Source: Apium graveolens
Lineage: Eukaryota > Streptophyta > Magnoliopsida > Apiales > Apiaceae
Direction: 5' to 3'
DNA length: 64,000 nucleotides
Assembly (NCBI RefSeq): GCF_009905375.1
Contig: NC_133652.1
Span: forward strand, 121,975,797-122,039,796
Positions 22,446-33,935 of the stretch are shown here, piece by piece. The notes beneath the pieces are model-generated. The model was not told where the DNA came from, did not search any database, and was given only the letters and a program-made list of their open reading frames with translations. The number at the start of each line of letters is the position of its first letter. Position 1 is the stretch's first letter. Made by a program: the position numbers and the translations under genes.

Positions 22446-23818
22446 TTATGTGCTGAGATATATTCTTTATTTTATTAAAGAATAAGATGTCAATAATCAA
22501 ACTTATTTTCGATTATTCAAATAAGGATAATACTTTCATATAAGTATATCTTTGGTTATTTAATGTTTATTTCAAGTATAAGTTTTAATACTTCTACTTC
22601 AATTATTTTTATAAAGATTATTCTTTATGGAAATATTATTTAAATAATAATATTCAGTCATTTTCTAAATATTCTGGGGACTGATTTACTTCATTAAATC
22701 AGCTTTACTCCAAACACTCTTTAAAGTGTTTTCGAGTCTTCAAAATGATTTTTAAAAGTCAGAGCGGATCCCAAAACTCTTTTTTTTTATATTTAAGATC
22801 TTCCTTTTAAGGGGATTTAAATACTCGCTCAAAACCTGGGGAATCCGGCTCTGCGGTGTATTTTATATTCGCAACGAGGTTGCAGTTTTGGTAAATGAAT
22901 TGATTACTTGCCCAACGTTCGGGAAGTAAGCCCATCTAATTGAGTCGGCATAAGCGACAGGCCGGGGTACGGTCTATTATTGTGTAAGTGGCTGGGTGGC
23001 AGTCCATCAACGCGTGAGGGGCCGGGTAACGGTCTAGCGCGAGGTCCTAATGCGGCCAGGGTGATGACCGGTGAGGAATTCATCCATCTACAGTAGAAAA
23101 GGTTACTTATTGGTATCTTTGCCTGATCAGCAAGATATCTGGTTTATGCCAAAATTCTTTTCCTTTCCAAAATTTATTGGATGTTTCAAACTCTGTTCAT
23201 ACTTTACATAACAGAGGTTCCAGGAAATGTTTAAGAGATATATATATGTGGATATATATATCGGGACTAAATAAAGTATCTCGTAACTTTATTTCATTCA
23301 ATAATATTTCAAAGATTGAATCTATTCAAATCTTGTCTTGTAGTCTCATCTATGTGATGAACTTTTGAAACTGATTATAACTTGAACGGTGGTAGTTCAA
23401 GTAGTATTGGGAAAGATATAAGTATATTGGGGTATTTGGTAACCTCATCTTTTAAACTTATATCTAATTAATAATTGTCTTATGAATGACAAAGATTTTC
23501 AGAAAAACGTTGAAACAAGGTTAGATATATGAGATCACCTTGCAACGATATTTTTTTATACAGTTATACACTGGGACTTTGTGTATATTATGCATGGAAG
23601 AGGACTTCCAATATTTTGAAAAGTATATATGTATATATACTGAATATTTTGCGACTTCATCGCATTAAGATATCAAACTTGGTTCATTTCTTTTGACCAA
23701 GACTTTCATGAGTATTATGAGTAGGCTCATATATTGTAAATCATTATACATATTATTTTGGTGGGCTTGCTGCTCACCCTTGCTTTATTTCTTCATCACA
23801 CAACAACAGTTAGGAAAG

Positions 23819-23920
23819 ATGGCCAGACTCCAGCAGACCCAGCGCAAGCGCGTGGGAAGCGTCCCGCGTCTTCCCGTTGATGTTGTAGCTGCTATAGCTG
23901 CAGAGGTAGATCTATTGTAG
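23819..23920 (+). CDS. 33-codon small frame in the GyB 5' LTR
   Basis: ATG 23819 to TAG 23920, beginning MARLQQTQRKRVGSVPRLP, an Arg-rich N-terminus followed by a small hydrophobic stretch. The GyA/GyC version has the same length and shares the RxRxGSxPxxP core with Ile/Val and Leu/Phe swaps. A longer in-frame start at 23693 exists but has no counterpart in the other subfamily. It lies about 290 bp before the LTR end, so it would sit in the leader of the element RNA. Confidence 0.35.
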   Translation: MARLQQTQRKRVGSVPRLPVDVVAAIAAEVDLL

Positions 23921-24216
23921 ATCAGACCATCTACTTTTGAGAATCAATTATGTATAATTATAACTTGTGGCAGATAATGGCAATTAACTGTAAATTTATC
24001 AAGTAATCATTTTGGGTTGTAATAACTTTTAAATTGTGGATTCAAAGACTTGTACTTATTTAAATTTCATCTCTGAGACTATAACGGGTTGTGGTGTGTG
24101 TTAGTGTGGGGTCACAGCATAAGGTTATTTATTATTAATTAAGTGAAGTGATATTGTGGAAAGAAAGACCGTGACGACCCGGATCCCCGACCCTGGATCT
24201 GGGGGTGTTACAGAAA

Positions 24217-24228
24217 TGGTATCAGAGC
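24217..24228 (+). other. GyB primer-binding site (initiator Met tRNA)
   Basis: TGGTATCAGAGC, four bases after the LTR end (GAAA between). It is complementary to the 3' end of plant initiator methionine tRNA, the usual primer for minus-strand synthesis in chromoviruses. Confidence 0.9.
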
Positions 24229-24389
24229 TAAGCGTTATAAACCTCAGAGATGATGGGACGTTAAGATAATAAGTTAACTAAGATAATAAGAACTCTTGCC
24301 AAGTTCATAGTCGGGCTACCTAACGTAGTACTGACAGTTAAAACCCTTATGGGAACCCTTATAAATATCGTGATAGGAGCGTAGTTCGT

Positions 24390-25560
24390 TATCGTATATG
24401 GTAGCGGGACTCCGAACCCTGAGGTTGAGGAACAACAGCGCGATGACGTTTTATTACTAATTGGAGATCGGATTGTGGATCCGATAGAGCGTCCTAACGC
24501 AGGACCGGATGATGTTGATATTGAGGATGTTGTCCTAGAAGGGATAGTTGCTGAGGAGGATCCCATGGAGGATCCTGACAAGAATGGATAAAGGACCACT
24601 GATGAATTGATGACCATGGTTAGGTCAACTACCAGAGGTAGGATTGGTCGATCACTACCGGAGGTTCGTTCAAGTTTGTAAAGATAGTAGCCCCCTTTAA
24701 CGCGGCTTACTCGTAAGACTGAGAAGTTCGAATGGACAAAGAAATGCGAGAACAGCTTTCAAGAACTGAAGCAGAGGTTGGTGATGGCCCCTATGCTGGC
24801 GTTGCCGGATGGAAAAAGGAGATTTTGTGATTTACAAGTGACGCTTCGCATAAGGAATTAGGGTGCTTCTTAGCACAGCAAGATAATCGCGTCTGCGTCA
24901 AGACAATTAAGGTAATATGAAATTCGATATCCCCGCCCATGAGCTTAGGCTCGTGGCAATAGTTTTACCCTAAAGATTGGAGGCACTACTTGTATGGAGA
25001 GAAGTGCGAGAATTACCTAAGCCATAAGTGCTCTAGTACATTCTTACATAGAAAGAGCTCAACATACGCCAGAGGAGGCGGTTAGAGCTAATCAAGAATT
25101 ATGATTGGGAGATTCTTTATCATTCGGGGAAAGCCAATATGGTGGCTGATGCCCTTAGTAAAAAGGAGAGACTCAAGATGATAATGTCTTTGGGAGAAGT
25201 GATAAGAGATTTTAAGAAAATGGAAATAGAAGTGAAGGTAACCGGAGCCGGTACCTAAAAGCTGTTTGAGATTGCAATACAGCCCGAATTATTGGAAAAG
25301 GTCATATTGTGCCAGAAAAAGTTATGAGTGAAGGCAGAGAGCCAACAATTAGATAAAAGATTAATATCGAGAAAGATGATAAGGGAATAATGAGGTATTC
25401 CTATAGAATTTGGGTTCCGAAAGTTCAAGAGCGTAAGGATGAGAACTTAGATGAGAGCCATAGTTTGAGGAATAAGATTTAGAGCAAACCCTGAACGTGA
25501 TAGTCAGGGAGGTCGCCATCAAGATAGAAGGAACCCATGACATAATGGAGTGGAAAATGA
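24390..25560 (+). pseudogene. pol: GyB: acidic Gag-like segment, RNase H and integrase N-terminal remnants
   Basis: From about 24400 an acidic stretch reads PEVEEQQRDDVLLLIGDRI, perhaps the start of gag. At about 24640 it passes straight into a pol piece: RRFVQ, then a broken RNase H (KQRLVMAPMLALPDGK, SRQLR, EIRYP-HEL, WRHYLYGEKCE). The TAA at 24913-24915 is also present in GyA and GyC. From about 25218 the integrase N-terminal part follows (EKDDKGIMRYSYRIWVPKVQ near 25370-25430). Protease and most of RT are missing between the Gag-like part and RNase H. Frames are interrupted by many stops. Confidence 0.7.
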
Positions 25561-25719
25561 GGATTTTAAATTAAAAGATGACCCCAATTATGGGGAGTAG
25601 GATGAAACATTTCATACTAAGGAAACAAAAAGTCGAGTAAGGAAAGGAGACCCGAGATGGTACCCCTATACGGCAATTCATGGACCTGTCTAAAGAGAAC
25701 TTAGACTATTATCCCCAAC

Positions 25720-26130
25720 CACCACCCTGAGGAGACAGTTAGGTGAGAAATTCTTTCAGGACCTTTAAATCGCTAAGCTCTCAGAGTTCCAAGGAACAGG
25801 CTGACCCAGCCGAGGCAAGAGCCTGGCTAAAGGAAATATAGGAATCATTTGAGATTCAAAATGATTGATGAACCACAAAAGACTGTTTTTATCACTCACC
25901 CTCCTAAGAGAGAGACCACCCGCTGGTGAAAGGCCAAGGAAGGCACGGAGCAAGAGATTATAATAAACTGATTTAAGTTCAGTCAATTGTTTTCAGGAAA
26001 GTACTTCCCAAGGTTATGGAGATAATGTAAAAGCTTTAGAGCCATAACAAAGGCAGACGAGTATGATGAATTATGAATCTAAGCTGTAAAAGTTGTTAAG
26101 ATTCGTTCTGAAGACGCGAATCCAGAATGA
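25720..26130 (+). pseudogene. gag: GyB gag core remnant located downstream of pol pieces
   Basis: The sense strand gives fragments of a gypsy capsid domain in mixed frames: EARAWLKEI near 25812, ESFEI, then FSQLFSGKYFPR near 25980-26015. In an ordinary element this region precedes protease and pol; here it follows the integrase N-terminus. The same order occurs in GyC (about 44690-45130) and the segment is deleted from GyA. No intact product is possible. Confidence 0.6.
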
Positions 26131-28980
26131 CGGGATATTTGAAATCAATGCTTATGTTGTGTTGGTTCATGAAATAATGATAAGAGAAAGGAAAATAAAA
26201 AGGAATTGAAGTGGAAAGGAATAAAAAGGCAACAGAGTTTGAGGAATGATAAGGGAGTTGGGTATGAGGAAACCCTAAAAACTCCTATTAATAGAAATAG
26301 AAAAGTATATGATCGTCAGGATGAGGGTGATTCACCATGAGTTAAAGTTGACGGTTGAAGGCATAAGAGATGCATATATTTTATCCCCTTTAAGTTGGGA
26401 GGATTCGAGGAAACATTGAGATAGTTCGAAGGATAAACAATGAGACGCGGATAGACTGAGGAGACAAGGAAGTAAGAAACTAGGAAAATTGGATGAAGGA
26501 AGTGACCTTCAAGAATGTGAAGTGTAAGACCGGTGGCATGATACCCAGAAAGGGAGACGCCAGGTATGAAAGATATCCCAACATTGAGATGACTGTTGAG
26601 ATAAACAACAAAAGTAAATAAGGATTTATTAAGAAGAAGTTCACGTTGAACACGACCAATATCTTCCAGATCATCCATGTGATCATTACCAAATCAGGAA
26701 AGACAAGCGGATAACCGTTGTTATCTTTTGGAGGCCATATGGATTGACCTCAATTTGAATAAGGATGCTATTATGAAGTTAGGTATAGACTATCGAGGTG
26801 GAAATGATTGAACAAGATACCCTTATCAGGGATATATGACTTTATTTATCCATGGAAGGATGCTTGTACCTTTTTAGAGGTGGAATTAAGGATAGAACAT
26901 CGGTAACTTAAAACGAATCCTAGGGGAATGCATAAAGGTTGGCATTTCACCCTTAATAGGGATAGTATGAGTTTTGACAGTATGAATTGGAAAGGATTAA
27001 GGTAACAATAACCTTTAAGAATTAGTGGAGAAATTTTTCAGATGTATATAGGCAATGGTTCTAGTAATAGTGAATGGTATTTTGATATGCCCTGTATCTA
27101 GGGAATACAGGAGGAACGATTGAAGGATAACCTTAGAGGTTTTACAAGGAGAAAGGTAATATTCAAAATTCTCAAGAATAAAAATGTTGATAAAAGAAAT
27201 ATGACGTAATTATAATGATGCCAAGTGGGGCACGTGTTAAACCACGAGAAAGTATGGATCGAACCAGTAAAGGTCGAAATTGTTCAGGGCAATTAGGACT
27301 TAAGAAAAAAAAAATGTTCTAAGTATGATTGAGAGTCAGTCTTGACAGTGATTAGCCTCTAAAGACTGAGGCAATAACTTATGGAAAAATGGTGATATTT
27401 TTTTCCCATCTGATTTTAAGGAAAACATCTTCACTCAAGCAGTGATCGGAAATAAGGTAGAAAATTTATTTGGAGGTGGTTAAAATGACATTGACTGTAA
27501 GGAAATTTTACTATCAGGAAAGGCCAAAGAGGTGGCCGACACTTTAAGGGTAAGAGGATAATTATAGGCGCGTGTGCCAAAAGAATACAGTGATGATGGT
27601 TAAAAATGTGAAGGTTGAATTATGGTTTGGAAGATTGACATTCCTTCTGATGACTGTGCAATACCCAACCGTAATAGTAGTTGGTAAAGGTTTAATTCGT
27701 GTAATCGCCATGAAAGGGCTATCTATCTTAGAAGGTACTATCTTGAGAATGAGCCTGGACCATGTTTCAAAAGGACTAAACGAACCTTTGAGTAAGTCTT
27801 CTATTTAAGGCATATGATTAAGAATGGTATTAACCTGCTATCGTTGCTTTGATTGAAACTCTTCTGCAATTTTATCTACTTCATGTCATGTATGTATGTC
27901 AGAATCAGGAGTGTACTCCATGAATCATGAATGGTGATTATGTTACCTCCTTAGAAGGATTTGATACGACATGTATGGACTCCGTATGGTTAGCTATTAA
28001 GACTTCATGGAAAATGAATGACTACAGTGGGTCAGTGGTGGACCATAGTAAGGCCGCAATGATTCTGCGAGTAGTGAGCTGATTACAACCATGAGAGTTG
28101 TATTGGAATGGGTGTTGAGATTGAGTACCCCTAATCGGGTCGTGGTAGTGTATAAGTTATCATTGATAGACTAATTAAGTAGAGTATCTACCTAGTGAAT
28201 AATTATTCTTTCTTATCAATAGAGAGTCGTATTATTATACGAGGAAGGTTGCGGTGCGAGCATAGAATCCTAGTAACGGTGATATATAGAATGAGATCCC
28301 AAATTCGATTTTTGATGTCGAGGGAGTTTCAAAGGTGATTGTGTATAAGCTCGAGGAAGAGCATGGGTCCATAGAATGATGGACGAGATAGCGAAAATAT
28401 TTAGGCACGTGAAATGCGATGCGATAATACTTGATGTTGATATAAATACATATGTTTTGTTCTCCTATGACAAACCTCTATAGTTCAGAGGTAGGTTCCA
28501 AGCCAGATATTTTGTGGCAGTATATTTTTTCATATATACAATTCTCTTCAATTCGTTCTTTTCTCTTCTTTTCATTTCATGTAAGCTGAGAAGAACAACC
28601 TTTCCAGAAAGGGGAGGTATTGCCAAATGACTATCTATCTGTGTGATAGAAGCCTATTAGGATACCATCTATTGTTTAATTGCTTGTCAAGTACTAAAGG
28701 CTGGCCACCTTCTGTACTAACTATGCGATATAACAAGTGTTCATGATCATAGTGATCTCTCAATAAATTCTTTTACTTCTATATGAAGGATTAAGCTTTC
28801 GAAAATAGAAACAGCTGAAAAAGGAGTAATAAAGTTGTGGTAGTATTCGGAATGGAAACACATTCGTGATACTAAGGTTGGCATGGTTATTAAAAGGTTA
28901 TAGAACGCTAACGAGCAAAAGTATAACCAGTATAATATTAGGAACGGAAGGTAGTAGCGATTACGAACTCGAAAAGAATG
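26131..28980 (+). other. GyB internal stretch without recognisable domains
   Basis: About 2.85 kb with stops in all sense frames. Weak pol-like pieces appear (for example GKAKEVADTL near 27518, resembling the RNase H to integrase link), but nothing can be assigned with confidence. The sequence is closely similar to GyC 45131-48000 and to the minus strand of GyA 34150-37100, so it is conserved between copies although non-coding. Confidence 0.6.
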
Positions 28981-29767
28981 GGTATTGAGAAGCAGAAGCT
29001 CTAATGCTAAAAGCTATAATGAGAGTCTGTGCAATAGACTTGAAAGAAATTGGAATGATCACTTAATTCGGATTGAGTTATCTTACGACAATAGATCATA
29101 TGTCATTATCGAGATGTCGCCTTATGAGATCCTTGAGGGAAGACAATGTCGATCTCCCTTATATTAGGATGAAGTTGTAGAGCGCAAGATGCTCGGACCC
29201 GCAGTAGTCCAAAGGACCAAGGATATGATAGATCTAATCAGAGGACGGCTGGTAGTAGCCCAAGATGGACATGATAAGTATGTTGATTTGACACGAAAGG
29301 ATAAAGAGTATGAAATAGGGGACCTAGTAATGATATAGGTATCCCTTGGAAAGGATTGATGAGGTTCGGAAAGAAAGGAAAGCTAAGTCTACAATTTGTT
29401 GGACCCTTGGATATATTAAGACGTTTGGGAAGTTAGCATAAGAGCTAGCCCTAACCCCGAACATGTAGCAGGTCGTAACGTGTTCCAAGTATCAATGTTA
29501 AGGAAGTGTAATTCGGATGCCAGTCAAATAGGGGCATATGAGCGCATAGACATGCAACCAGACGTAACCTATATGGACCAACCAGGAAGGGTATAGATTA
29601 AGAAGGAACGAGTGCTTAGGAGAAGGGTTATCAAACTAGTAAGAGTTTGATGGTTGAACCACAATGTGGGAAAATTTACTCGAGAGTTAGAAAGTGTAAT
29701 GCTAAAAAAGTACCCCCATTTGTTTTCTGTTTGATTCCGGGACGGAATCCTTTTAAGGAGGGGAGAC
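28981..29767 (+). pseudogene. pol: GyB integrase C-terminal part, chromodomain and polypurine tract
   Basis: Pieces in order: NWNDHLIRIELSYDNRSY and SPYEILEGRQCRSPL (end of the integrase core, 29048-29165), DLTRKDKEYEIGDLV (about 29285), RFGKKGKLSLQFVGPLDI (SH3-like barrel, about 29365-29410), then RVLRRRVIKL and NHNVGKFTRELESVM (chromodomain-like, about 29608-29700). Chromodomains steer chromovirus insertion to marked chromatin. Several stops and shifts interrupt the frame. AAGGAGGGGAGAC at 29755-29767 is the polypurine tract before the 3' LTR. Confidence 0.75.
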
Positions 29768-32700
29768 TGTAATAACCCCAAAAATTTTCAACTTTTTGTA
29801 ACCCTTGTGAATAGTGTTTTAGCTGAATGAAGAAAACTTTTCATGCCACACTATGTAGGGGTTCTGATATGGATATTCTGAGATATTATTAGTACTCTAT
29901 GTAGTATATAAGTGTATGTAAAGATCGTTAGAATCCAATTCCGAACACTTTGGTTTTTCCCGGAAATCCACAAGATACGGAGAGAATTGAGTATAAGGTA
30001 ACAGGATAAAAAGGATTTAAATTAAAGGATTATAATAGAGGATCATAAAAAGGAATATAATGTATTGAGAAAGGTTAAGGGAACCTAAGTAATAAGATCC
30101 CGGGTATGATCCTTCAAACGATAAACGAGAACGAAAGTTAAGCGAACCGTATAACAGATCAGCGGTCATTAGGCAAACGATTAGGAAGCTAATCAAAGGG
30201 ATTAGTGGGGATGATGTCATCCAACCAATAGAAAGACGACAAAGGAGGGGTGATGACATCACAAAGTGATGTAGGCATGACATGGGAAGGAAGGAGGTGT
30301 GGTTGAATGAGAACCACACAAATTCAAGGGCAACAAGGTAATTGACTAAATCAAACAAAACAAAAACCTAGCAACCAAGCAAAACAAATCACAAAACACC
30401 AAATCCTCCATTTCTTCATGAAGCTCTCGGCTTCTTTCTTAAGAAATGGGAAGTCCTAGCTCCTCCACTTGCTATTTTACAAGGTAATTATCCTAGCTCC
30501 TCCTAGTTAAGTTACATACTTCCTATAAGTTTAAGCTTCTAAATCCAAGCCAATCTTTTTCTATAAATCATGAAAGAAGATGGTGAATAGTGTTTTTCAA
30601 GAACTAAAATTTGTGTTCTTGAAGTTTTGTTTAGATTAAGCTTGGATAAGGACTTTAAGGGTGATTCCAAGCCATTCTCTTGATTCTCCACTCTCCAAGG
30701 AAGGTATAAACTACAAACCCTAGCTTTAGTTTTGAGTAATTAGGATTGAATGTGTTTGATATAGCATATGTGAAGCATGATGCTTGATTGGTTGAAGTTT
30801 GGTTGAGTTTGGAGAGATTAGTTGGTTTTGTTGTATTGTTGGAGTTGTAAATCTTGGTAATTAGTTAAAGAACCTAAGTAAAGCTTTTAGTTCATGTGGG
30901 GAATAAGTATAAATGGTGAATGTGGATTTGTTGGGGCTGTTATGATGTGGTTTGGAGGGATGTTGGTTGTATGATTGATTTGGGGTTGAATTGTGGTTGG
31001 TTTTGAATGGTTTAAATATGGGAAATCGCGTAAACATAGCCGTCGTAACGTCCGATTTTCTTTAGACTGTTTTTGTGCATAACATTAGGACCCGAGAACC
31101 CCCTGCTAGATTATGACCATTGCCATTTCTAGATAGCTCATGTTACGAGCTTCTTTTCGATATGTAGTTCGTTCGATTCCGATGCACGGTTTAGGAGAAA
31201 CGACCGTTTCAAGTAACGGCGTTTCGCGAACGAAACTTTTCCCCTCGCCTTACTTTGAAACATAGGTTAAAGACCAAAAAGGGTTAATTAATGTATGAAA
31301 CATTTATGGTAAGTGTGTTAGGCTATTGGTAAGACACTCGCGAAGGAATCGCTTTAAAACTCGTAAAGGTTAAATTATTAAAAATGGTGGAGCCGAGGGT
31401 ACCCGAGTGACTTAAGCGAATCAGTGAGCGCAAAACAAGCGTTAGAGTCTAAGTTAGTTAAAGTATAGATTTACAAGTGATTTTGGTTTAATTCCAACTT
31501 ACTTGTTGCTTATAGGTTATCAGACTCGTCCCGAGCCTTTCTCACCCCCAAGTCGCTCAGGTAAGTATTCTATCCGTTATACTGTTGTTGTGATGTATAC
31601 ACTTGTATATGCATTATCTTGCGATAGATGCATGTTGGTTATTTAGCAAATTCTTGCGATATATTGTAGCATGTGATATGGTATATATGCATGCCTGTTT
31701 CATATTCTTGAAATATATATCTGTTGGTTCAGTTGATAATACCTATGCTAGAGAATAGCGGTAACTTGCATATACCCTTAGTATAGGGACCCAAAGGTGA
31801 AAATATTTTCTAAAAACCGGGAGTCGAGGATCCCGAGTAATCTTGTATATATGGATATGGATATATATATATATTTATATATATATATATATGGTTATAG
31901 TTTTCCAAACTATTAATCGAATAAGGTTTATTCGATAACTTTAGCTTTATTTTATTATTGAATATTATTTTGAATATTCATTCGAGGGCTTATGACTCTT
32001 TTATATTATTTATTGAATATTATTTCGAATATTATTCGAAGGCGTATGACTCCTTTTATTTATTTATCTGAATATTATTCGAATATTATTCGAGGACTTA
32101 TGACTCTTTTATATTATTTATGAATATTATTTGAATATTCATTTGAGGATCTATGACTCCGATTATGTGCTGAGATATATTCTTTATTTTATTAAAGAAT
32201 AAGATGTCAATAATCAAACTTATTTTCGATTATTCAAATAAGGATAATACTTTCATATAAGTATATCTTTGGTTATTTAATGTTTATTTCAAGTATAAGT
32301 TTTAATACTTCTACTTCAATTATTTTTATAAAGATTATTCTTTATGGGAATATTATTTAAATAATAATATTCAGTCATTTTCTAAATATTCTGGGGACTG
32401 ATTTACTTCATTAAATCAGCTTTACTCCAAACACTCTTTAAAGTGTTTTCGAGTCTTCAAAATGATTTTTAAAAGTCAGAGCGGATCCCAAAACTCTTTT
32501 TTTTATATTTAAGATCTTCCTTTTAAGGGGATTTAAATACTCGCTCAAAACCTGGGGAATCCGGCTCTGCGGTGTATTTTATATTCGCAACGAGGTTGCA
32601 GTTTTGGTAAATGAATTGATTACTTGCCCAACGTTCGGGAAGTAAGCCCATCTAATTGAGTCGGCATAAGCGACAGGCCGGGGTACAGTCTATTATTGTG

Positions 32701-33930
32701 TAAGTGGCTGGGTGGCAGTCCATCAACGCGTGAGGGGCCGGGTAACGGTCTAGCGCGAGGTCCTAATGCGGCCAGGGTGATGACCGGTGAGGAATTCATC
32801 CATCTACAGTAGAAAAGGTTACTTATTGGTATCTTTGCCTGATCAGCAAGATATCTGGTTTATGCCAAAATTCTTTTCCTTTCCAAAATTCATTGGATGT
32901 TTCAAACTCTGTTCATACTTTACATAACAGAGGTTCCAGGAAATGTTTAAGAGATATATATATGTGGATATATATATATCGGGACTAAATAAAGTATCTC
33001 GTAACTTTATTTCATTCAATAATATTTCAAAGATTGAATCTATTCAAATCTTGTCTTGTAGTCTCATCTATGTGATGAACTTTTGAAACTGATTATAACT
33101 TGAACGGTGGTAGTTCAAGTAGTATTGGGAAAGATATAAGTATATTGGGGTATTTGGTAACCTCATCTTTTAAACTTATATCTAATTAATAATTGTCTTA
33201 TGAATGACAAAGATTTTCAGAAAAACGTTGAAACAAGGTTAGATATATGAGATCACCTTGCAACGATATTTTTTTATACAGTTATACACTGGGACTTTGT
33301 GTATATTATGCATGGAAGAGGACTTCCAATATTTTGAAAAGTATATATGTATATATACTGAATATTTTGCGACTTCATCGCATTAAGATATCAAACTTGG
33401 TTCATTTCTTTTGACCAAGACTTTCATGAGTATTATGAGTAGGCTCATATATTGTAAATCATTATACATATTATTTTGGTGGGCTTGCTGCTCACCCTTG
33501 CTTTATTTCTTCATCACACAACAACAGTTAGGAAAGATGGCCAGACTCCAGCAGACCCAGCGCAAGCGCGTGGGAAGCGTCCCGCGTCTTTCCGTTGATG
33601 TTGTAGCTGCTATAGCTGCAGAGGTAGATCTATTGTAGATCAGACCATCTACTTTTGAGAATCAATTATGTATAATTATAACTTGTGGCAGATAATGGCA
33701 ATTAACTGTAAATTTATCAAGTAATCATTTTGGGTTGTAATAACTTTTAAATTGTGGATTCAAAGACTTGTACTTATTTAAATTTCATCTCTGAGACTAT
33801 AACGGGTTGTGGTGTGTGTTAGTGTGGGATCACAGCATAAGGTTATTTATTATTAATTAAGTGAAGTGATATTGTGGAAAGAAAGACTGTGACGACCCGG
33901 ATCCCCGACCCCGGGTCTGGGGGTGTTACA
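29768..33930 (+). repeat. GyB 3' LTR (4163 bp)
   Basis: Copy of 20041-24212 with about 20 substitutions seen by eye (for example GTCAGAATCC versus GTTAGAATCC near 29928) and a shorter TA tract. It carries the small frame at 33537-33638 and the antisense-open stretch at 30017-30358. Confidence 0.95.
33537..33638 (+). CDS. 33-codon small frame in the GyB 3' LTR
   Basis: Same as the frame at 23819-23920 except for one Pro-to-Ser change (VPRLSVDVV). Start, stop and length are preserved. Confidence 0.3.
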   Translation: MARLQQTQRKRVGSVPRLSVDVVAAIAAEVDLL

Positions 33931-33935
33931 GGGTC
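33931..33935. other. Target-site duplication GGGTC of GyB, right copy
   Basis: Matches 20036-20040 and is followed by the continuation of the GyA integrase remnant. Confidence 0.95.

Larger units (their letters stand above)
20041..24212 (+). repeat. GyB 5' LTR (4172 bp)
   Basis: TGTAATAACCCC to GGGGGTGTTACA. Notable parts: a cluster of TGATGTCA/TGACATCA and CCAAT motifs (20484-20545), a TATA-like CTATAAAT near 20835, a (TA)n tract near 22130-22175, four copies of an approximately 60-bp AT-rich unit (22247-22445), a GC-rich block (22930-23090) and a 33-codon frame (23819-23920). Nearly identical to 29768-33930. Confidence 0.95.
20041..33930 (+). mobile_element. GyB: gypsy element of the same family, inserted in the GyA internal region
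   Basis: A complete 13,890-bp element: LTR 20041-24212, primer site 24217-24228, internal region, polypurine tract, LTR 29768-33930, with GGGTC duplications. I counted about 20 LTR differences by eye, mostly C/T and G/A, so it is the youngest of the three. Its LTRs form a subfamily distinct from GyC: a different start (TGTAATAACCCCAAAAATTT) and a unique GC-rich block near 22930-23090. The internal frames are badly broken and scrambled, so it must have been mobilised by proteins from elsewhere. Confidence 0.95.

Noticed and set aside
23693..23818. Longer start for the 33-codon LTR frame in GyB.
   Set aside because: The upstream extension is not open in the corresponding phase of the GyC and GyA LTRs, so only the shared ATG is used.
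24261..24617. Minus-strand frame of 118 codons, Ser/Thr-rich; related ones at 38142-38513 (+) and 43316-43687 (-).
   Set aside because: It is the mirror of the acidic Gag-like segment; the composition follows from the opposite strand.
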